This document shows positions 24,851 through 35,070 of a stretch of 64,000 bases of DNA, piece by piece. The position numbers were made by a program, and so were the translations under genes. The stretch is taken from contig NZ_AP021889.1 of assembly GCF_011398355.1 (NCBI RefSeq), positions 1,674,001 through 1,738,000 on the forward strand. Reading direction: 5' to 3'. This DNA is from Thiosulfatimonas sediminis. Its GTDB lineage: Bacteria; Pseudomonadota; Gammaproteobacteria; Thiomicrospirales; Thiomicrospiraceae. Within the stretch, counting starts at the first letter, position 1. Every line of letters starts with the position of its first letter. The notes below the pieces were generated by a model. It was not told the origin of the DNA. It ran no database searches and saw only the letters and a list, made by a program, of their open reading frames with translations.

Positions 24851-26974
24851 TTAACGACTATAGATACGCACTGTTTTTTGGAGTTTTCTCAGTGCACTGT
24901 TACGTAAGCGTAACCAGAATCTTATCAAACTCGATTGCTGAATTTTTTCACGCTGTGCGCTCAAGCCGGCAAACACCACCTCAAGCTCGCAAGCAGAATG
25001 GGTTTTTGGATTGATATAACGAGGGTAAAGCAACAAGACACCGGCCAGCAATTCATTCAACGAGAGTCGCCGCTGCCGACTCTCGCAAGGTTGGAGGTCT
25101 TCCGTTAAACCCCAGCCAGCATAAAAAGGCTTCCCATAGGTAACGACTTTTTTTCCGCGCATCAGGGCCTCAAACCCAACCAAAGACGTTAAGGTGTGCA
25201 CTTCATGTGCTTGCTCTAACACACTGTCGATACTCACTTCGGTCACAATTTGATTGCATGAAACCAGGGCTTCTTGTTGATCGATCCGCCCGGTACGATT
25301 GCCCACCAATACATCAGGATGGGGTTTATAAACAATATAATCATCAGGACAGTTTTTTCTAACCGCTTGTAACAATTTTAAATTTGTCATACCGGGCGCA
25401 CCAAACCGAATCGATGCATCATCTTCCACTTGACCAGGGACGAGAATCACTTTGCGCCCTTTTGGAAAACTCAAGACCTGATAGTGATACAAGTTATATT
25501 TAGAAAGCTTTTGCGCAACCAAATAATCAGCAGCCTGCTCGGCGCGCTTGAGCAACTCTAGCTCAGCTTGAAAATCGTAGGTTAATAACAGATGTTCTAA
25601 ATCACTGGCGGCTGTTGGATCGAAATAAATTCCGCGCGCATCCACCACCAGAGAATAGGGCTGAGTTAAATCCGAGCCAAGGGATATAGAGCGCACAAAA
25701 CCATCTTCTATACGATAAAGCTTGATTTGATTAACCCGCGCATACTCTTCAACCTCAGGAAAGGCTTTGCGCCCCCAAATACAGAAACAGCTCTTGGCAT
25801 TTAAGCCTCTCTTTAAAGCCTTATCTAAAGCGATTCGCGCATGCGGGTGCGCACAAAAAGGCATTTTAAATGGATTAAGAAACACAAACTTGCCAACCTC
25901 TCCCGCCCGAAAGAACGGTTTGACATAAGGCCGTTTCCACCATGAAAAACCCAAAAAGAACGCTATATCCGCTTTGGGTATGGCTCGCTGTTTAAGGCGA
26001 TTCAAGGTATGTAAAACCTCCAGCAGATTGGACGATTTTTGCTGATAAGAATCATAGTAAGTTGGATAGAGAATGTAAGCAGCGGCAAAAACCTCTTGGA
26101 GACTCAATTTACGCTCTCGACGTTCAATCTTGACACGATCATCGGTTAATCCCCAACCGGCATAAAATGGCACACCAAAACACACACATGCCTTACCCAG
26201 CAACAAGGCTTCAAATCCCATTTGCGAGGTTTTTGTATAGACCTTTTCAAAATACGTTAATAACCCGATTGGATTAACATCTTCTTGAATTAGGATGCAG
26301 TATTGGGCGGCAAAATCCAAATCAATATCGGATGCCTTTTTGCCCGATAAAACATCGGGATGAATCTTGAGATAGATTCCCGCACCTGGATTTTCATCAA
26401 TCGCTGCTTGAATTAAATCCCGAGTAGAAAATTGATTACCATATCCATAAGCCAAAGAGGCATCACCCTGAGTCTGAGCAATCACCAATATTTTTTGTCT
26501 CGGCGACTGTAATTTTTCGAACAGCTCAGGAAATGTCTCCGCATGAATATTTGGAGCATGATTGTATTTGGAAATGGCATGTTTTTGAATAAACTCAATC
26601 GCTTGCTTAGCCTGTTCAATTAAACCAGATTGTTTGGTGAAATCGGTTTGATTCAGCAAATTTTCTAGGCGCGATGGACGTGTCGCATCATAATAAATCC
26701 CCACATCATCCAGAACCAGGCTCATTGCTTGCGCGCCATCGACACCTAAACCCAAAGAACGGATAAAACCATCTTCAAGTAAGGTAAAAGAGCCATTAAA
26801 GCGTTTGGCGCACCACTGTGCAAATCGTCCACTACGCTTTTGCCCCCACCCAATAAAATGTCGATTCCCAGATACACTTAACAGCGCTTTAAGGTTGTAC
26901 CAATAGAATCCATAACCGGAGAGATTAAGCACTTTGTTCATGGGGAGCGATGTTAAGGGTTGTAATATCGGCAA
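24851..26974 (-). CDS. kpsC: Capsule polysaccharide biosynthesis protein, beta-Kdo transferase KpsC
   Basis: The 707 residues contain two similar halves, as in E. coli KpsC (LipA), a dual-activity Kdo transferase. Half one has LLEDGFIRSLGLGVDGAQAM, IYLKIHPDVLSGKK and ALLLGKACVCFGVPFYAGWG. Half two has RIEDGFVRSISLGSDLTQPY, YKPHPDVLVGN and ALMRGKKVVTYGKPFYAGWG. It extends the poly-Kdo linker that KpsS begins. The chosen start is a TTG at 26974 with AGGA about 6 bases before it. An ATG at 26941 (MNKVLNLSG) is possible but lacks a visible ribosome site. Confidence 0.95.
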   Translation of the reverse strand: MPILQPLTSLPMNKVLNLSGYGFYWYNLKALLSVSGNRHFIGWGQKRSGRFAQWCAKRFNGSFTLLEDGFIRSLGLGVDGAQAMSLVLDDVGIYYDATRPSRLENLLNQTDFTKQSGLIEQAKQAIEFIQKHAISKYNHAPNIHAETFPELFEKLQSPRQKILVIAQTQGDASLAYGYGNQFSTRDLIQAAIDENPGAGIYLKIHPDVLSGKKASDIDLDFAAQYCILIQEDVNPIGLLTYFEKVYTKTSQMGFEALLLGKACVCFGVPFYAGWGLTDDRVKIERRERKLSLQEVFAAAYILYPTYYDSYQQKSSNLLEVLHTLNRLKQRAIPKADIAFFLGFSWWKRPYVKPFFRAGEVGKFVFLNPFKMPFCAHPHARIALDKALKRGLNAKSCFCIWGRKAFPEVEEYARVNQIKLYRIEDGFVRSISLGSDLTQPYSLVVDARGIYFDPTAASDLEHLLLTYDFQAELELLKRAEQAADYLVAQKLSKYNLYHYQVLSFPKGRKVILVPGQVEDDASIRFGAPGMTNLKLLQAVRKNCPDDYIVYKPHPDVLVGNRTGRIDQQEALVSCNQIVTEVSIDSVLEQAHEVHTLTSLVGFEALMRGKKVVTYGKPFYAGWGLTEDLQPCESRQRRLSLNELLAGVLLLYPRYINPKTHSACELEVVFAGLSAQREKIQQSSLIRFWLRLRNSALRKLQKTVRIYSR

Positions 26975-26982
26975 TTGAAATC

Positions 26983-27330
26983 CTACTTGATTGTTTGTTT
27001 TTCAAGGCCTTTTTGCAAGACAAGATCAATAATGGGTTGCTCGCGCTTATTTGCACGACGACAGTGGTCAAGCTGAAAGTAATCTGTAAAGGCAATAACC
27101 CGTTTGGCCCACTTTTTATTATCGCGTTCGCGCCAAGCGTGTGAAGAGACAGATTCCCACGCATAACCATTGAATACAGTGGCATTAACAAAATGATCCA
27201 TCGCCCGAACGCCTGCACGCACTCGATGCCGGCGTCCCGTAAAACCAAAAACAACAATCAATAAATAACCAAATACTGCCAAAGGCACAATTAAACACAT
27301 TAATCCAAAACCGACAATCCACTCTTTCAT
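26983..27330 (-). CDS. Small single-pass membrane protein of unknown function
   Basis: This 115-residue protein has one N-terminal membrane helix (VGFGLMCLIVPLAVFGYLLIVVFGF) followed by an arginine-rich cytoplasmic or periplasmic part (RRHRVRAGVRAMDHFVNATV) and a charged helix. I do not recognise a family. It overlaps the P450 stop by 4 bases upstream and precedes kpsC by 8 bases, so it is co-transcribed with both. Its place between an oxygenase and a Kdo transferase is the only clue to its job. Confidence 0.65.
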   Translation of the reverse strand: MKEWIVGFGLMCLIVPLAVFGYLLIVVFGFTGRRHRVRAGVRAMDHFVNATVFNGYAWESVSSHAWRERDNKKWAKRVIAFTDYFQLDHCRRANKREQPIIDLVLQKGLEKQTIK

Positions 27331-28715
27331 TCAGGCGCTGCCTCACTGCTTCTTTTGATCATTTTTACGTTTAACCCATTCTCTGAACGAATCGTTATTT
27401 TACCCACGGGCTTTGGTTCAAATCCAGCTTCTAACTCAAAACGGTATTCACGGATTAAGGTGGCTAAAATCAACATCGCTTCTTGAATTGCAAACGACAT
27501 ACCAATACAAACACGCTGCCCCATGCCAAACGGCAGATAAGCGCCTCGCTCTGATGGGTCGCCATTATCAAAGCGATGCGGACAAAAACCATGGGGGTCT
27601 TCCCAGTTATTTACATTCCGCTGAATCAACCAAGGAGCGATGATAATCGCATCTTTGGGTTTGATTTTTTTACCGCGCATCTCAGTCGCCTCTGCTGATT
27701 GACGTGCAAAAAAACCGACCGGAGGGTAAAGTCTAAGCGACTCCATAAAAACCTGTTTAAGATAAGTGAAAGCCTTCACATCTCTAAAGGTGAAAGGGTC
27801 TCTGGCGTTGACCGCTGTAATTTCAGCAAACAGCTTATCTTGCTCCTCCGGATACAATGAAATCAAATACAACGTCCAAGTCAAAGCCGCCGCTGAAGTT
27901 TCATGCCCCGCTAAGAACAACATCACTATTTGATCAGCAATCTCTTTAATGCTAAACGCCTTATCAGACTTTTCAGCGGTTTCAAGAACCGCATTCAGAA
28001 TGTCACTCTCTCTTTGCCCTTTTTTAAAGCCTTCCGAACGTTGTTCAATAACACGCTCAATCGCTCGGCGAATAACCTTACCTTCCGCAACTCGCTTTTT
28101 ATCGAAGCGTTTGAGCAAAAAATTATTGGCAATACCAAACATTCTCAAGAGCGTAATCAGTGGAGATTTCTGCTGGTAACCCGCAAAAGCCGTCAACACC
28201 TCTTTCGCCTCTTTTTCATCAATACTGGTCGACATTATCGCTCTAAAAATAATGTCGGCCGTGACCAGCGTCATTTCAGGCTCAATATTGAAGGTTTCGC
28301 CACCATTTACCGGTTCTTTTGCCAAACGCAACATCATCGCATCCGTGGCTTGCGTCATTCTAGCAAAAATACTTTCTACATTATTTTGCTTAAAACCGGG
28401 CACCAACAAATCACGCTGACGCTGCCACTCTTCTCCATTGGTGGTAAAAATACTGTTACCCAATAACGGCTCTAAAACTTCGTGCAAAATATCATGTTTA
28501 GGGAAATCATTAGGCTGCTCTATCATGATTTTTTTGACCTCTTTGAGATCATTCACCATAAACAACTTGCTCGTAGGCAACTGTATCTCACCCATTTTCA
28601 TGGTATAGCTGCGAGCATACAACGCATCCATCCACGAACGGCTTTTTTTGAAAAAAATCTTAAATAAAGACGCTCTCTTTTCGGACGGCGGTGGAAATAT
28701 CGGACATCTTGCCAT
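27327..28715 (-). CDS. Cytochrome P450
   Basis: The 462 residues carry all P450 landmarks. The I-helix oxygen site is LAGHETSAAALTW (about 268-280), the ExxR pair is ESLRLYPP (325-332), PERF-type region is PHRFDNGD, and the heme loop is PFGMGQRVCIGMS with the ligand Cys403. The family shape is that of bacterial CYPs of fatty-acid/alkane type (FNIEPEMTLVTADIIFR). There is no ferredoxin or reductase gene beside it. Its position in the same operon as kpsC and a lipase-like hydrolase suggests a link to the capsule lipid anchor or an exported lipid. That is inference. Confidence 0.93.
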   Translation of the reverse strand: MARCPIFPPPSEKRASLFKIFFKKSRSWMDALYARSYTMKMGEIQLPTSKLFMVNDLKEVKKIMIEQPNDFPKHDILHEVLEPLLGNSIFTTNGEEWQRQRDLLVPGFKQNNVESIFARMTQATDAMMLRLAKEPVNGGETFNIEPEMTLVTADIIFRAIMSTSIDEKEAKEVLTAFAGYQQKSPLITLLRMFGIANNFLLKRFDKKRVAEGKVIRRAIERVIEQRSEGFKKGQRESDILNAVLETAEKSDKAFSIKEIADQIVMLFLAGHETSAAALTWTLYLISLYPEEQDKLFAEITAVNARDPFTFRDVKAFTYLKQVFMESLRLYPPVGFFARQSAEATEMRGKKIKPKDAIIIAPWLIQRNVNNWEDPHGFCPHRFDNGDPSERGAYLPFGMGQRVCIGMSFAIQEAMLILATLIREYRFELEAGFEPKPVGKITIRSENGLNVKMIKRSSEAAPE

Positions 28716-28747
28716 TTAAAATTCCTTATTAAACTTTATTTGGACTA

Positions 28748-29014
28748 AGGAGACGCAGAACAAGTCACAATTGCCTTCAGCAAGGTGTTGCAAGCAATAA
28801 ACTCCAGGCTTGCCTTGAAATGCATAGCCAAAGCAATGGATAAAAGGCGTAACAACGAAATTGCACTTGTAAGCCTATCCCACAGCAGCTTTGATCAATT
28901 TAGCTGCGCTGTATTGCTTGTTTTTGTCAGCTCTACACGTGGCTATAAACAGCCGTCTCACTTAGTTAAATTGTTCTGTACCTGACGCCACTTGGCCTTA
29001 TTCAGAATCACTCT
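28748..29014. repeat. MITE-like repeat, full-length copy 1 (about 267 bp)
   Basis: This gene-free stretch aligns end to end with 59246-59494. Shared blocks include GAAATGCAT, a GTAAC-ACGAA-TTGC run, TAAACAGC and CTGACGCCA. Its two ends are inverted-repeat relatives: the left begins AGACGCAGAACAAGTC and the right, read in reverse, begins AGAGTGATTCTGAATAAGGC. No reading frame is conserved between copies. It fills the space between the hydrolase and P450 genes. Confidence 0.8.
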
Positions 29015-29019
29015 AACGA

Positions 29020-30087
29020 TTATTTTAATAAGCGTTTGAAGACACCTGCATCAAACAGCAATTTTTGATAGTTAAATAGGCTATTTTCGGGGTGTTGCGG
29101 ATTATATAAATAAAGAAAGTGGATTTGATAAAAATCCCACTTCAAACTGGCGTAAAAACGTTTATCGAAAATCTCATGAAAACCTGCTGACAATGTTAAA
29201 TCGGGCAATATTTCAGCATGATACGCAGGCGTCACTTTATAAAAGGTCACCGCATCTTTTCCTGAGGTAACATCTATCCATTTGAACTGACGTAATGAAA
29301 TGCGCTTTAACTTATCATTAAACCAAATCGCTTCCGGCAAAATACTCACACCGCTGACACAATGACCAAGTGTCACTACCGTCAATCCTTCACCCAACCC
29401 TTCCTCAGCCAATTCGGCCATGATACTCAAACATAAAATGGTGCCTACACTGTGCGCCACCAAGACGACTTCATCATATTCACCGGAATCTAAAGCACTC
29501 AAAACCTTTGCCTTAAAATGGGATTCTGCCTGCAACACCAAAGGAACTTCACGCTTTGAATAACGGACAAAGAAGTCCATAATCCGATTTACCCAAAATA
29601 GGTTCAATTTATCTAAACCAAGATACAGTAGCAGGTTGACAACGCCAAAGCTCAGTAAAGCAAACAGGGTTATCCATGACACCTGCCCAGTGAGGCTAGT
29701 CCAAATAAAATAACTACAGCCAAATAAGATAAGCAACAGCCAGAAAAAAAAGAAATAGGGAGAGAACGCTTTTTGCAAACCATCGGCGCGTGACAGTCTA
29801 AACAGCCGGCCCCAAGTACCCTTGAAAACATAATCCGAAAAGGTAGTTTTAACGTTTTTTAGATTCCCCAAAAACCCCCTTGTCCAATAACGCCTTATGA
29901 CTTTATGCCAAGAAAGCAGCTCATAATCGACTTCCAAATCATCCTTTTTATAAATAACCCGAGATTTCTCATTGCATGTCATTCCCGCTTTTATTTTCGG
30001 AAACTCGCTCAACAGAAGCTTTTTATAATAAGCCTCGCTTCTAGGGTCAAAACCGGGAATGTAAAAGACTTTTCGTTTAATACTCAA
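29020..30087 (-). CDS. Membrane-anchored alpha/beta hydrolase (lipase-like)
   Basis: The 355-residue protein starts with VFYIPGFDPRSEAYYKKLL, a lid-like N-terminus, then two adjacent membrane helices (YFFFFWLLLILFGCSYFIW and ITLFALLSFGVVNLLLYLG). The hydrolase core has the nucleophile elbow VLVAHSVGTI (Ser at about residue 215) and a late acid/His region. Substrate is unknown. It lies upstream of the P450 on the same strand across a repeat element. Genes of this type beside P450 and KpsC/KpsS genes suggest action on a lipid, possibly the capsule anchor. Confidence 0.7.
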   Translation of the reverse strand: MSIKRKVFYIPGFDPRSEAYYKKLLLSEFPKIKAGMTCNEKSRVIYKKDDLEVDYELLSWHKVIRRYWTRGFLGNLKNVKTTFSDYVFKGTWGRLFRLSRADGLQKAFSPYFFFFWLLLILFGCSYFIWTSLTGQVSWITLFALLSFGVVNLLLYLGLDKLNLFWVNRIMDFFVRYSKREVPLVLQAESHFKAKVLSALDSGEYDEVVLVAHSVGTILCLSIMAELAEEGLGEGLTVVTLGHCVSGVSILPEAIWFNDKLKRISLRQFKWIDVTSGKDAVTFYKVTPAYHAEILPDLTLSAGFHEIFDKRFYASLKWDFYQIHFLYLYNPQHPENSLFNYQKLLFDAGVFKRLLK

Positions 30088-30155
30088 TCCACCTATATTG
30101 ATAACCTAATTAGTGAAAATGGCAACCCGAGCGCCCACCACCAATAAAATCAAAC

Positions 30156-30178
30156 AAAAACCCCGCAATTGCGGGGCT
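30156..30178 (-). terminator. Rho-independent terminator of lysS
   Basis: On the minus strand the perfect stem CCCCGCAATTGCGGGG (30161-30176) is followed by a run of T. It lies about 45 bases after the lysS stop and before the hydrolase gene, so it separates the prfB-lysS unit from the capsule-side genes. Confidence 0.88.
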
Positions 30179-30218
30179 TAACGAAAGCTTGAAACCTGTC
30201 AGACAGGTCTTTCAGGCT

Positions 30219-31730
30219 TTACTGCTGTCGCATATGTGGGAAAAGCAATACATCACGGATAGAAGCCGAATTGGTAAATAACATGACCAAACGGTCAATT
30301 CCAATTCCTTCACCTGCGGTTGGCGGCATACCGTGTTCCAGTGCAGTGATGTAATCTTCATCGTAATGCATCGCTTCATCATCACCGGCATCTTTTGCTT
30401 CAACCTGTGCTTTAAAGCGTTCCGCTTGGTCTTCGGCATCGTTCAGCTCGTTAAAGCCATTGGCAAGCTCGCGCCCACCAATAAACAACTCAAAACGGTC
30501 GGTGATAAATGGGTTTTCGTCATTACGACGCGCCAAGGGTGACACTTCTGCCGGATATTCAATAATAAATGTCGGATCTTTCAGCTTATGCTCTGCTGTC
30601 TCTTCAAAAATTTCCGTCCAGATTTTCCCTAAGCCGGCGCCCGGTAAGACTTTAATACGTAAGGATTCTGCCAATGCTTTTGCACTATCGTAATCATCTA
30701 GCTGCTCGGAAGTTACCCCGTCGTTATATTTTAAAATGGCATCTTTCATGGTCAAGCGCGCGAATGGCTTACCAAAATCAAACACTTCACCTTGGTAAGG
30801 TACCGTGGTTGAACCAACCGCCATCTCGGCCAACTCTTTCAACAACTCTTCGGTGTAGTCCATGAGTTGATGATAGTCGGTATAAGCCGCATAAAACTCA
30901 ACCATAGTAAATTCCGGATTGTGGCGAGTAGAAAGCCCTTCGTTACGGAACGAACGATTGATTTCAAATACTCGCTCAAAACCGCCGACCACCAATCTTT
31001 TTAGGTATAGTTCTGGAGCGATTCGTAGAAACAACGGCATATCCAACGCATTGTGATGTGTTGCGAATGGCTTAGCAGAGGCTCCACCAGGAATGACGTG
31101 CATCATCGGCGTCTCGACTTCCATAAAGTTTTTACGAATCAAAAACTCGCGTACGTGTTGCACAATTTTAGAACGCAGAACAAAGGTATCGCGGCTTTCC
31201 TGATTAACAATCAAGTCGATATAACGCTGGCGATAACGCACTTCTTGGTCTTGCAAACCATGGAATTTATCCGGCAGCGGGCGCAGAGACTTGGTAATCA
31301 ATTCAAGTTTTTCAACGTGAATCGACAACTCACCAGTATTGGTTTTAAACAGGTAACCTTCAGCGCCGATAATATCGCCCAAATCCCATTTTTTGAACTC
31401 TTCGTTATAAAAACCTTCTGGTAAGTCATCACGAGTCACATACAACTGAATGCGATCCGAATGGTCTTGAATGGTGGCAAAACTCGCTTTCCCCATGATA
31501 CGACGTAGCATCATTCGCCCAGCAACCTTAACGCGTACTGGCTCAGCCTGTGCCATCGCGTCTTTTTCCATATCGCCATAATTACGCTGCAGATCAACAG
31601 CATCATGCGCGCGGCGGAAATGGTTCGGATAAGAGTGGCCCTTATCACGCAACCCTGCTAATTTTGCACGGCGTTCCGCAATAATTTTATTTTCATCAAC
31701 TTCTGGCACACTGTTTTGCTGTTCGGACAT
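30219..31730 (-). CDS. lysS: Lysyl-tRNA synthetase, class II
   Basis: The 503 residues have an N-terminal OB-fold anticodon domain ([20 protein letters not shown]) and the class II catalytic core. Motif 2 is [16 protein letters not shown] and motif 3 is [13 protein letters not shown]. The length is normal. The gene follows prfB by about 160 bases in the same direction, the same order as in E. coli and many gammaproteobacteria. Confidence 0.97.
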   Translation of the reverse strand: MSEQQNSVPEVDENKIIAERRAKLAGLRDKGHSYPNHFRRAHDAVDLQRNYGDMEKDAMAQAEPVRVKVAGRMMLRRIMGKASFATIQDHSDRIQLYVTRDDLPEGFYNEEFKKWDLGDIIGAEGYLFKTNTGELSIHVEKLELITKSLRPLPDKFHGLQDQEVRYRQRYIDLIVNQESRDTFVLRSKIVQHVREFLIRKNFMEVETPMMHVIPGGASAKPFATHHNALDMPLFLRIAPELYLKRLVVGGFERVFEINRSFRNEGLSTRHNPEFTMVEFYAAYTDYHQLMDYTEELLKELAEMAVGSTTVPYQGEVFDFGKPFARLTMKDAILKYNDGVTSEQLDDYDSAKALAESLRIKVLPGAGLGKIWTEIFEETAEHKLKDPTFIIEYPAEVSPLARRNDENPFITDRFELFIGGRELANGFNELNDAEDQAERFKAQVEAKDAGDDEAMHYDEDYITALEHGMPPTAGEGIGIDRLVMLFTNSASIRDVLLFPHMRQQ

Positions 31731-31891
31731 TTATCTACTCGCTTAAAAATAAAAGCCGCCATGAAAGGCAGCTGTTTACTGGGTTCAATTTTGATTGCGG
31801 CTATTTTACGGCTTTTACCGTTTAATCGCTAGGGGCTGTTGACAATTCATAACTAAGGCTGCGCCTTCATCTGATTGTCATGACGCACGGC

Positions 31892-32987
31892 CTATAATCC
31901 GGCTTTCAAGCTGGCTTCAATAAACTGATCCAAATCGCCATCTAATACTGCACTGGTATTCCCCGTTTCAACCGAGGTACGTAAATCCTTAATCCGTCCA
32001 GAATCCAACACGTACGAACGAATTTGACTGCCCCATCCAATGTCCGCTTTAGAGTCTTCCAACGCTTGTTTTTCCGCATTACGTTCGTGCATTTCCAGTT
32101 CATATAATTTAGCGCGAAGCTGCTTCATCGCCTCGGCCTTATTCTGATGCTGCGAACGCCCGTTTTGGCACTGCGTTACCGTATTGGTTGGCAAATGGGT
32201 AATACGCACAGCAGACTCGGTTCGGTTAACGTGCTGTCCGCCCGCGCCTGAGGCGCGATACACATCAATGCGCAAGTCCGCAGGATTGATGTCTATCTCA
32301 AAACTGTCGTCAATTTCAGGGGAAATAAACACCGATGAAAAAGAAGTATGCCGACGATTCGATGAATCAAATGGGGATTTACGCACCAGACGATGAACGC
32401 CCGTTTCGGTGCGTAACCAACCATAGGCATAATCGCCTTGGACATGTATTGTCGCCCCTTTAATGCCCGCCACATCGCCGGCGGTGATCTCAACAATCTC
32501 CGCTTTAAAGCCGTGCGAATCCGCCCAACGTAAATACATCCGCAGAATCATGTTCGACCAATCTTGCGCTTCCGTTCCACCGGAGCCAGCCTGAATTTCC
32601 AAATAACAGTTATTGGCATCCATTTCACCGCTGAACATGCGCTGAAACTCGAGTTTATCAATCAAAGCACCAAGACGGTCACATTCGATAATGACCTCAT
32701 CGACCATCTCTTGATCGGCTTCCATTTCAGCCAATTCCAGTAATTCTTGCGCACTGCGACAACCATCTTCTAACTCTTTAATGGTGGCAACAATATTTTC
32801 CAATTGGACTTTTTCTTTACCTAAACCCTGCGCTTTTTCCGGATTATTCCAAACATTCGGATCTTCAAGCTCTCGATTCACTTCCTCTAAACGCTCAGAC
32901 TTGACTTCGTAGTCAAAGATACCCCCTAAGCACAGAAGTACGTTCCAAATAATCTTTTAGACGGCTGTAAACGGGATTTAATTCCAT
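31892..32987 (-). CDS. prfB: Peptide chain release factor 2 with programmed +1 frameshift
   Basis: Translation starts at ATG 32987 ([20 protein letters not shown]), runs 24 codons to an in-frame TGA at 32915-32913, and must shift +1 to continue as [20 protein letters not shown]. The site reads AGGGGGTATCTTTGAC, the classic prfB signal: an internal Shine-Dalgarno-like run, CTT slip codon, TGA and following C. The body has [13 protein letters not shown], the stop-recognition loop, and [12 protein letters not shown], the GGQ hydrolysis motif. After the shift the protein has about 364 residues, as in E. coli. RF2 reads UGA and UAA, so its own level controls the shift. Confidence 0.96.
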
Positions 32988-33226
32988 ACTGACTGATTCC
33001 TGTAAAGACGTGCCGCAGCACATTTGAAATTTTGCGCGAATGATACCAGTTTTTCAGCAAATCTGCGCTTTAATCCATGACAGAAAGTAAAAACTGACGT
33101 TTTATAATTTATTTTTTTCTCAAGTATTTCAAGCAATTGCCGATAAGCTACTATAGCGATAGAATCAGTTTAAAACAGACTCTATCATGACCATGACCAT
33201 GACCCTTCTCTCTTAGGAGCACAATA

Positions 33227-33925
33227 ATGGATATTAAAGCGTTCGGTGCTCTTAGCGCCTACCAAAAAAGTGCCGATGCGGCCCAAGAAAATCGGGGACG
33301 CGGTGTGGATAAATCGCTCAATCTACCCGACCAAGCATCAGAACAAGCCAAACTGAGAACAGCCACTAATCCAGCGGCCGTCAAATTTGAACAACAAGCC
33401 AGCCTTGTCGCCAATCTTTTTGGCAACAGCAATAACGCTGCGCAATCTGGCCTTCAAATTTCATTTCAAAGTGCGATTGAAGAGATTAACAAACAGCTAC
33501 GGATTGATTTGGGTTTAGACAAATCGGCCGCCGACCCAATCAGCAATGACACCTTAGCCGCACAAGGCGGCATGGATTATTGGACACCGGAAAATACCGC
33601 TCAGCGCATAGTGCAAGGCAGCACAGCTTTTTTAAGCGGCTTTCAAAAAGCCCATCCAGAGCTGGAAGGTGAGGCCTTAGTCACACGTTTTTTAGACGTG
33701 ATCGGGCAAGGCATCAGTGACGGTTTTTCCCAAGCGAAAGGATTTTTAGGCGACCTCAATGTACTCAGCGAAGGCATAGAAAACACCATTAATCAAACCT
33801 ATGATTTAGTGCAAGAAGGCTTAACAACGTTTAAAAATGACTATCTCGGCATAACAACTACAAGCACCACAAGTGCGGCGGAATTGAGCAGCAATAGCAC
33901 TATTAAAAATGAAGAATTAACATAA
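33227..33925 (+). CDS. DUF5610 domain-containing protein
   Basis: This 232-residue protein has the DUF5610 pattern, most clearly DYWTPENTAQRIVQGSTAFL and VTRFLDVIGQGISDGFSQAK followed by INQTYDLVQEGL. No signal peptide or membrane helix is seen. The N-terminus and the Ser/Thr-rich tail look disordered. Function is unknown. The start follows TTAGGAGCACAATA, a good ribosome site. It is divergent from prfB and ends at a strong terminator. Confidence 0.85.
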   Translation: MDIKAFGALSAYQKSADAAQENRGRGVDKSLNLPDQASEQAKLRTATNPAAVKFEQQASLVANLFGNSNNAAQSGLQISFQSAIEEINKQLRIDLGLDKSAADPISNDTLAAQGGMDYWTPENTAQRIVQGSTAFLSGFQKAHPELEGEALVTRFLDVIGQGISDGFSQAKGFLGDLNVLSEGIENTINQTYDLVQEGLTTFKNDYLGITTTSTTSAAELSSNSTIKNEELT

Positions 33926-33940
33926 AACATATACTTCAAG

Positions 33941-33981
33941 CCATAAAAAAAGCCCGATATTAAATCGGGCTTTTTTTATGG
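33941..33981. terminator. Bidirectional rho-independent terminator
   Basis: The stem AGCCCGAT-loop-ATCGGGCT (33951-33971) is flanked by a run of A on the left and T on the right, so it can end transcription of both the DUF5610 gene (plus) and the response regulator gene (minus), which converge here. Confidence 0.92.
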
Positions 33982-34007
33982 CAAAATAAGTTATTAAAAA
34001 CTAAACG

Positions 34008-34655
34008 TTATTCAATTTCTTCCAAACCGACACGAGTCAAACCTGATTCGTTTGCATATTTGGTCAGTTCCGCAGTCGATTCCAATGCCAATTTAGACAT
34101 TAAATTTTCACGATGCTTTGAAACTGTACGGTCTGAAATTTCCAACATATCCGCAATATCTTTGGTTTTATAACCTTCTGCAACCAACTTAACAACTTGC
34201 TTTTCACGCACCGATAAACGACGGTTTTTCAAGCCTTCGGCAGCTTCTAAAGACGGCTGAATTTCTGAATGGATGAAAGAACCGCCCTTGTGCACTTCAT
34301 GTATTCCATTAGTTAACTCACGCGGAGACACGGATTTCATTGATAAACCACCAACACCCATATCCAAAACATCTCGCCAAACACTCAATGTTTCTGCAGC
34401 AGTCAACACAATGACTTTGGTGTCGGTATAACGCTTCTTAATATGGTTGATAACATTCATACCGCTAAGCTTCGGCATAGAAAGATCAAGCAATAAAATA
34501 TCCGGAGTTTTGCTACGAACCAATTCCAAACATTCCAAACCATCTTCCGCTTCACCGACTACTTCCAAGTCGTCATGAGCTTCTAAAATCGATTTGAATC
34601 CAGCTCGAACCAACGAATGGTCTTCAGCAAGTACTATAGTGATTTTTTCTGACAT
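34008..34655 (-). CDS. NarL/FixJ-type response regulator
   Basis: The 215 residues comprise a receiver domain and a LuxR-type DNA-binding domain. Receiver residues seen are the acidic pair AEDHS, phospho-acceptor Asp57 in DILLLDLSMP, the Thr in VIVLTAAE and the Lys in LSMKSVSP. The C-terminus has LSVREKQVVKLVAEGYKTKD and ISDRTVSKHRENLMSKL, the helix-turn-helix. No sensor kinase gene is adjacent. The target genes cannot be told from the sequence. Confidence 0.93.
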   Translation of the reverse strand: MSEKITIVLAEDHSLVRAGFKSILEAHDDLEVVGEAEDGLECLELVRSKTPDILLLDLSMPKLSGMNVINHIKKRYTDTKVIVLTAAETLSVWRDVLDMGVGGLSMKSVSPRELTNGIHEVHKGGSFIHSEIQPSLEAAEGLKNRRLSVREKQVVKLVAEGYKTKDIADMLEISDRTVSKHRENLMSKLALESTAELTKYANESGLTRVGLEEIE

Positions 34656-35070
34656 GAAAAATTCTCTTCTTTTTCAGTGCCGCATTAACCAAGACTAAAG
34701 CTACGCACTATTGTTTATTTCTTAAGGATTATGACTAGGCGCTGCGTAATTCTCAAGGAATTTCAAGATAATGTTGAGTTTTTATCCATAAAAGGTGATT
34801 TTGTTCAACTTTTTATAACAGACAAACCCATCGATTACAGAAGGTAAAATGAATCGAAAGCATCCGCTCTTATGAATTAAACATTACTTCCTCAGCGCTA
34901 GCACCACAACTTTTCGCAATTATACCACCCAAATACAAATTTATAACTTAAGTTGAATATTTTTACTAACTCCGCTTATTCAATTTGAATAAAACCTTCA
35001 ATGACTCGTTTTTTGAGAAGGACCTGCGTAAAATAACCGCCAATTAAATTTCAATCAAGAGACTTTGACG
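34656..35070. other. 415-bp divergent intergenic region, no gene seen
   Basis: This AT-rich spacer lies between the response regulator (minus) and fumC (plus). It must carry both promoters. I see no conserved repeat, hairpin with T-run, or reading frame worth calling. Confidence 0.6.
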
